DNA from: an uncultured Clostridia bacterium | GTDB lineage: Bacteria; Bacillota; Clostridia; TANB77; CAG-508 | Assembly: GCA_944392605.1 (NCBI GenBank) | Contig: CALXXE010000015.1 | Span: 1-48,911, forward strand | DNA length: 48,911 bases | Direction of reading: 5' to 3' | Shown: in pieces, positions 48,101-48,911 of the stretch | Layout of the letters: each line of letters begins with the position of its first letter | Position numbering within the stretch: the first letter of the stretch is position 1 | The notes under the pieces: generated by a model | Told to the model about the DNA's origin: nothing | The model's database searches: none | What the model saw: only the letters and a program-made list of their open reading frames with translations | Program-made: the position numbers and the translations under genes

Positions 48101-48780
48101 AGTTTGTAGAGAAAACAGATAATTGGGAAGGAAAAATGACAGAAGGAAAAATAACAGTAATATACTACTATGAGAAAGAAATATTTAATCTTGGTGTAGA
48201 TAAATGGGTAGAAAGTGTAAATGTAAATGGAATAAGTAGTCCAGCACAAAGTATAAGTTCTAGTGATGAAATCTATAAAGTAGATATACATAGAAGCAAA
48301 GCAGATACAGCAGATGTAAAAATAACATATAAGATAAGAATAACAAATAAAGGAGAGCTAGAAGGAACAGTAGGAAAGATAACAGATATAATACCAGCAG
48401 GAACGACTTTCAACCAAGAAGATAATGATATATACTGGGATAATAATAATGGAGTATTAACAACAGAAGATTTAAAAGATGAAATAATTGAAGCAGGAGA
48501 ATATAAAGAAATAGAAGTAACATTAAGAGTAAATGAAGGTTCAGACAACTTTGGACAAAAAGATAACATGGTAATACTAACAGAATTAAATAACCCAGCA
48601 GGATATGAAGATATAGACAAAGAAGATAATAATGATACATCAAGTATGATATTAACAATAGCAACAGGATTAGACAGAAACGATAGAATAGTAATAATAG
48701 GAATAGTACAAATAGTATTAGCAATTACAATAGGATTATTACTAAGCTATGAGAAAAAAGAAAAGAGGACTAAAGAATAA
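33181..48780 (+). CDS. Giant multidomain adhesin: SpaA/Cna-B, twin propeller, jelly-roll and MucBP modules
   Basis: The protein is 5199 residues with AAAAAGGAG upstream. Approximate residue order: basic N-terminus; membrane helix (19-41); Ca-binding-like DLNGDGYAE and beta-rich adhesin domains (75-955); four SpaA-type domains (960-1425); fourteen propeller-like repeats (1434-2322); an InlB-B-repeat-like domain (2327-2425); a SpaA domain split by two jelly-roll-like inserts (2428-2830); two MucBP-like domains; a second split SpaA domain with one insert (2992-3227); one MucBP-like; a DUF11-like domain (3311-3434); eight Cna-B (3447-4286); ten MucBP-like (4289-4998); a membrane-proximal domain; a membrane helix (about 5170-5188) and a Lys/Glu tail. 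Cna-B domains keep Lys, Glu and Asn for isopeptide bonds. There is no LPXTG and no sortase nearby. I infer a very long surface stalk binding glycans or other cells. No frameshift is seen across 15.6 kb. Confidence 0.93.
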   Translation: MGKFKGKLKSFKEIVLNRKKQIGVIAIILIIIAIATTLIYKNIEQARMLANNPELAKAMTYDQVQEGEEIVEGTDGKVKFDAFFLRDLNGDGYAESIRGTSKEIGKEDTLYMEISVNTSGYLKDAKITINDGNYYFQTALPKDDELKDNYIGSNIKTIEFNQLNNGTQKMLTGAVKASINNNINDYSEVNSITLTGTYVTENNKEIPITKTVKFNIDWYGTTKATITNTSSSYNNYTDLDDRLDEENGQVTLDFSIKTQETANELIIKSNHVEAEIPQLNGYNPISVTYTGSNAIFNYDEQSKKVTIVRESKVSTDGTVTSTLSRSNSYSIRIIYPIEAYQSIGEETITIRIPVRTYYEGYNNSSKEFENPYVSNTALETIVVNYRRPTGEVARFDVTVGKSSIVSKEKPLRIYNGLSDVEKDDTYQVKWEVYTGVEVAKSNIVMKETENGKTQIADSFIKTNSNKESMENITTNIGIGISGADGLLKEDGWIKVYDDNTGDLLVTFTKENWNDYTSNNPYIYELPVKHIRIETSDANADSYFYIYNIKELDDNYITTNYTRDEFNDLQYIESNLVGYIGGTYINTDTNQASYQAPYSIAGIGLSNNTISTQTTEENEKIIITAHYNSSSNQVGWTDGSFLVKFPKEILMAEINNVEINNSNVDITSYELIEQDGIKFVKVNTENRNDTPQTYSITIDLDITSDPRIPTKTGEVELYASNEEFCDYRYSENDIYDVNDNLNTYEKINYDSTELNMISPNSLLTNQVGSNYDNKGSIVVSPQIADVRPAYGIVDQENEKEATIGVQIRNNYSSTISEIVILGKIPFEGNSYVLSGEDLGSTFTTKMTNAGIQIPEGLQQYATVYYSENENPDRDLTKAENGWKTANQITNWDNIKTFLIDLGNYVMPTGAEYVFNYVIKIPNGLEFNQASFSHHGVYFSLDTDQGKYRTQVEPNKLGFRIAEKFNLELTKYQTGRDKLVAGATYSFTDEGTGETKTAVTNSEGKLTINNLYAEKAYIIEEIKTPDDYELNSNRIRFIGHVDENGNITIEKTEGTTKEDIGVVKEEGEDYKVTVKVEDEVKASIKIHKTEQETDTQVQYVKYKLTGYNLSENGRILTTNINGEATINGLSVNQEYTLTETKAEGYYLADPIIFKIINENGTYKLETTAGAFKESTITEENGIPTITLDLEDEKIPTYSLQIIKQEKTINTELTEDQEQAESTNNAEQVTYLANAKFKLYKNEEEIGEYITDETGTVTIDNLYQYIEGKNEEATYTLKEVLAPEGYAKVKDITFKVQNTDGTLSLLNTDGTEEKYEVEGTTIKLTIEDSPSFRLVKKDKETQEPIANVKFAIYNVENGEIPATNSKGETLGTLETINGREYYTLTTDVQGVLTADLKEGLYKAVEIEAPEQYDIENQTYYFGIGASREGKEEMTEIWADSIGGTGGDYVNSIAKTSDGGCIIGGYFYSSTIKVGDEIIINNGYRENYEPTNDGIIVKYSEEGKVEWKKTIGGNNEDHIYAVAETSDGGYIAGGEFRDTIQVGDKTVSVMEDSYQGNSDGIIIKYNSEGEEQWIRTIGGKSEDAIQALTPTSDGGFIATGIIGSQEAYIGNEILTANGYKDIVIIKYNSKGEVEWTNQIGGSSSEIINSVVETSDGGYIAGGYFSSDEIKIENETVTNNGSSDGLIVKGNSKGEVEWIRSIGGNESEQIKSIAETSDGDYIAVGNSSSDEIKVENEVVTNNGDYDGIIIKYSNKGDIKWAKNIGGSDYDYISSVVETNDGGCILGGYFRSDNVIIGKDTITSIGSSIIKCDKEGELKTINQIEGEIESIALTSSEGILIGGNFGRILKVGDEKLTSNGLDDGMVIKLENQEMPIPLVSDAKVIGKNSSDTINSVRETNDGGYIVGGYFSETIQVENEELKSNGGIDGLIIKYNNLGEVEWSKNIGGNYDDYIKLVTQMSDGSYIAIGYFRSDSIKIGSEKLINNSYNAPYYDGNYYDGLIIKYNNLGEIEWADSFGGSYDDQIQSVTETSDGEILVGGNFDSGSIEIGNVKLTNNSESIYDGDGLIIKYNNLGEVEWAKNIGGSYDEGINSVTSIKDGGIVVGGFFESDEIQVGNDRLINKGNYDGMIIKYSNSGVVEWVDSFGGNSSESVNSVTKVSDGGIIIGGYFHSEEIQIENETLIHNSSSSYYPDGLIIKYNNLGEVEWTESFGGTGYSNIYEITETSEGEILVGGYFSGGIKIGKESTQSKGEYDGLIIRYNSNGKIQWVKSIGGNENDHIYSVAENKDGKVIAVGDFYSDIIGDNEHILENQGGYDGMILEIENKVGVPEVQELVVENDRKKFNITTDVNEIDGVKGGSISGEDISPYEKVKYGDNSSKSIIMTPEEEYEIIGITVNGEEWRFEGNSDGTYTMPTFENMTEDKHIVVTYALKDNKIIINKVDSEDDTPLAGATFKLDQLDERANPDNERIIGDIVANGKEYPDANIEKGEVNGVLGQLTNNGTYYFVENEDGALVPTNSKTYQTANGGSNGVGDTTANSYIPIDLSGKDGEYVVVVNASVSSESYDYGYATVNQNTIAPTYSTSNGRFMYISGTVDSKDYTSTTVLQGGQTYYLHLGYRKSSSTDTNEDQVVINSVKIYENKEISYGFVDNGKGGYESNNQGEDSTVANSYIPIDLTNYSGKYNLTVNANVSSQSNYDYGYATIKNNTTAPSYISNTGRFIYISGTNKEDITPTDYTTVLQGGQMYYLHLGYYKNYTTSLGDDKFTVNSIKVTLNDSELYHSEEITTNSLGQAITQVPFGKYQITEIVAPKGYELNSKPIEVEFRENGNHEFTIENNKTAKVLVHHYLKDENGRYTTTKVAEDELLEGKIGDKYTTSPKLDLSKYELEKNEEGNYVTPENAAGVYESGVIEIIYYYEEKEIPLTVHHYIEGTTEKVPLKDGEAGEDVLDSGKEGEEYHTSAIDDSLLSDDYELVEIPENSTGTYSGEEVTVTYYYKRVERQVILNKYDEDGISPLEGVGFEIQLEEDKAKEESLKQIVGELISSGNYYFENQGGKLISNNQQQNSTTANSYIKIDLTEKEDMVLKINAEVSSQSGYDYGYAIVNQSTSNPSYYTTTGRVFRISGQVEAKDYEYTLTGGKVYYLHFGYYKNSSTSSYDDTFTINSILINDINILDSGKIKVTTDSNGQIKANLESGEYIATEVEVPEGYDLPDDNETEFTVNKSDDVVTLNVTNTKTKGTVITHYYIEGTEEKVPNKDGTVVEDIVNTGNIGDIYATKEAENVAPNYEFVRTEGETSGEITEGTTEVIYYYKLKEPVIETPVITKESSVEKVTEVGQTIDYTINYKASIDDYIGNGTVTIVDYLPYEIDESKEYELAGGEYDKENKTITWTEEIGEIDAFTNGEYDVDITKEISLVYKDVDPTSEVVSNRVTGTVTLKTPKKEDTTETTKEIPAEYLVSIPVTKVWSDNENAAKKRPSSVRVVVKNGTEEVAQEELSDSNSWTYTFNNLPKYDETGKEISYVIEEQEVTSGELYFYNANISGSITNGYTITNTFEVPDEKVSVNVSKTWVDTTDQQNRRPGFVTVQLKANEVNVEGKTLELNEGNEWKGTFTDLDKYDSSGNEINYTVEEKDTENIFYTVENSSVSGNMENGYVITNTFTRPEDKITLMANKVWNDNTEQALQRPGSITLVVKNGDTEVVSKVVTSDNLVEGTTNKWSVEFTGLDKYDENGDEIQYTLEERETEEGTLHFYEAEESKVNFEDNQATIRNNFVKPDDTTNVKVTKVWNDSDNVNGRRPGSIVLKITGNGQEYEYTVEEADNWTHTFTDLPKYDDNGKEIEYTASEEEVDEGNLKFYTNDGVSGSMTAGYTITNTFTVPDDKIELTVNKVWVDNETQAQRRPDTVVINVLGENGTIVASHDLNVSEEESYTFTNLPKYNSETGKEINYTVEEKEKTDGGLYFYTGVVGNVENVSENSKEVTITNTFKKPEDTTDVTATKVWEDNNDEASKRPGSIKLLLKNGTETVGEQEVTGDTNTWTYTFKGVDKYNENGQEIVYTADEAEVKSGDLQFYNKTISGLTVTNEFTKDTTKVSVPVTKIWVDTEEQESRRPGSVRIILKANEIKVKEYDLTGTGDTWNYTFEDLPKYDSYNNIINYTVEEEEVSSGGLKFYSSSVDGTTITNTFTRPTDVISIEVTKKWNDQDNVYGKRPVSVRINVNNGTDVVQTAIVTKDNLWTYTFKNLPKYDDNGNEILYTISEEEVIENSLYYYTGESSLVTNKAGETDVKEATITNNMTKIPGTVVIKYKDKYTGGEISEKKTKEGIVGESFDVTEDVKEIEGYTLVEEPEEKTGTYTSETQEKTYYYAKDTRVIVKYLEKDDTPEDDSNNKVLADEIILGGYEGKSYTTNSKAIDGYTLVETKGNLNGTMKKEEQVVVYYYAKDTKVIVKYLEKDDTPLNTSDNKVLLPEKTIEGYVGKEYTTTGEEIPNYTLVEKTINYEGTMTEDVIEVVYYYLKDTSVTVRYLEKDSTESDSDNKELVPDITIDGYVGKDYETEQKQISGYTFVEVKGEVSGKMTEEPIEVIYYYAQNTKAKVEHIDRETGDILKEETTNGKVGDLFETHPEDFEGYVLVEEPENPDIIMDKTGNQVVKYYYAHVSAGVIEKHIDIISGELLDSAEHEGNEGDPYDISSKTFDGYDLVEEDEEGNSMLPDNSTGTMKRDKVIEVKYYYIKKATVVVKYVDENTGEEIEKEEIIEGHENDKYETEEKEIEDYNLTKTPDNSSGTMIITKNPDGTYDTEIEVIYYYKKISGGVIENHIDVDTNKKLATEEHKGNVGDEYDIPSREFSGYDLVTDMLPDNSKGTMKEQEIEVNYYYKKKAKVVVEYIDKGTGEKLDEEEINGHLGDEYKTEEKTFDGYDLIEKPSNGEGEMTEDEIVVKYYYARKTEVEVKYLEKGTEYEVATGETIQGYVGDKYETEQKDVPYYKFVEKTDNWEGKMTEGKITVIYYYEKEIFNLGVDKWVESVNVNGISSPAQSISSSDEIYKVDIHRSKADTADVKITYKIRITNKGELEGTVGKITDIIPAGTTFNQEDNDIYWDNNNGVLTTEDLKDEIIEAGEYKEIEVTLRVNEGSDNFGQKDNMVILTELNNPAGYEDIDKEDNNDTSSMILTIATGLDRNDRIVIIGIVQIVLAITIGLLLSYEKKEKRTKE
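37478..40145 (+). repeat. Fourteen ~60-70-residue repeats forming two likely seven-bladed propellers
   Basis: Each unit follows the pattern IGG...(I/V)xSVxETSDGGYIxGGYF...NNG..DGLIIKYNxxGEVEW. The first seven end near 38800 with a degenerate unit (VIKLENQEMPIP); the next seven start at 38806 and end with a second degenerate unit (ILEIENKVGVPE). DNA identity is strikingly high among units 8-12 (the AATTTAGGTGAAGTAGAATGG stretch recurs in shortened forms), suggesting recent expansion. Confidence 0.85.
44170..48780 (+). repeat. Right copy of ~4.6 kb direct repeat (adhesin C-terminal modules)
   Basis: This is collinear with 431-5044. The membrane-proximal domain and anchor are nearly identical. 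Upstream of 44170 the right copy has two Cna-B modules (from 43540 and 43850) where the left copy has one. Confidence 0.9.
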
Positions 48781-48800
48781 AATACACAAAAGATAGTAAA

Positions 48801-48835
48801 AAGAAAGCAAAATTCTATTTTGCTTTCTTTCTTTT
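48801..48835 (+). terminator. Terminator of the giant adhesin gene
   Basis: AAGAAAGCAAAAT (48801-48813) pairs perfectly with ATTTTGCTTTCTT (48817-48829) around TCT, followed by a T-rich tract. Confidence 0.85.
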
Positions 48836-48845
48836 TGCTGGATAA

Positions 48846-48872
48846 TGAAAACCCCCTGTTTTACAGGGGGTT
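48846..48872 (-). terminator. Convergent terminator read on the minus strand
   Basis: AACCCCCTGT (48850-48859) and ACAGGGGGTT (48863-48872) form a 10-bp G+C-rich stem. On the minus strand it is followed by TTTTCATT, while the + strand has no T run, so it most likely ends a gene entering from the right. Confidence 0.65.
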
Positions 48873-48911
48873 CTAAAAGCTTCTAGCTATGAGTAGAAAA
48901 ATTCCTCCTTT
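48873..48911 (-). CDS. Possible C-terminal end of a minus-strand gene (12 codons, cut by window edge)
   Basis: Reading leftward from 48911 the frame is open (KGGIFLLIARSF) and stops at TAG (48875-48873), directly against the minus-strand terminator. That position is typical for a gene end, but 12 codons cannot prove coding and AAAGGAGG at the very edge might instead be a ribosome binding site-like chance match. Confidence 0.25.
   Translation of the reverse strand, partial: KGGIFLLIARSF

Overview
The window is very AT-rich and carries Gram-positive core genes: rpoB, rpoC, gdpP, rplI, dnaB, tilS, ftsH, rpsU, ymfF/ymfH and lysC-dapA-dapB. Nearly every gene has an AGGAGG-type ribosome binding site, and TTG or GTG starts are frequent. 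A Spo0E-like phosphatase and an anaerobic ribonucleotide reductase activase are also present. Together these point to an anaerobic, low-GC Clostridia-type Firmicute, probably a gut lineage. This assignment is inferred from gene content and protein style; no marker was searched. All recognised complete genes lie on the + strand.

Layout. (1) 2-5044 is the 3' part of a giant surface-protein gene with 7 Cna-B domains, 10 MucBP-like domains, a membrane-proximal domain and a C-terminal membrane helix. (2) 5277-13261 is rpoB and rpoC, each preceded by a long structured leader. The two leaders share a 10-base motif at almost the same distance from the start codon. (3) 13262-14868 is a lone IS200/IS605-type tnpB with its probable omega-RNA end. 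(4) 14915-20770 holds a small membrane-anchored protein, gdpP, a pilin-like protein, rplI and dnaB. (5) 20824-22305 is an Rpn-family PD-(D/E)XK nuclease whose 3' end has been tandemly duplicated. (6) 22324-29505 holds tilS, ftsH, a membrane J-domain protein, nrdG, rpsU and the M16-like pair ymfF/ymfH. (7) 29577-32954 holds a Spo0E-like gene and the lysine/diaminopimelate genes lysC-dapA-dapB. (8) 33181-48780 is a 5199-residue adhesin-like protein whose last ~1,540 residues are collinear with the protein at the left edge. A convergent terminator and a possible minus-strand gene end lie at the right edge.

The most unusual content is the giant protein. It has an N-terminal membrane helix, pilin-type SpaA/Cna-B domains expected to form isopeptide bonds, and fourteen propeller-type repeats that divide into two sets of seven. 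Three copies of a jelly-roll-like module sit inside SpaA domains. MucBP-like modules follow, and the C-terminal anchor has no LPXTG motif. Its paralogue on the same strand, separated from it by essential genes, makes a pair of long direct repeats that could exchange domains. The second unusual theme is regulatory RNA around rpoB and rpoC.
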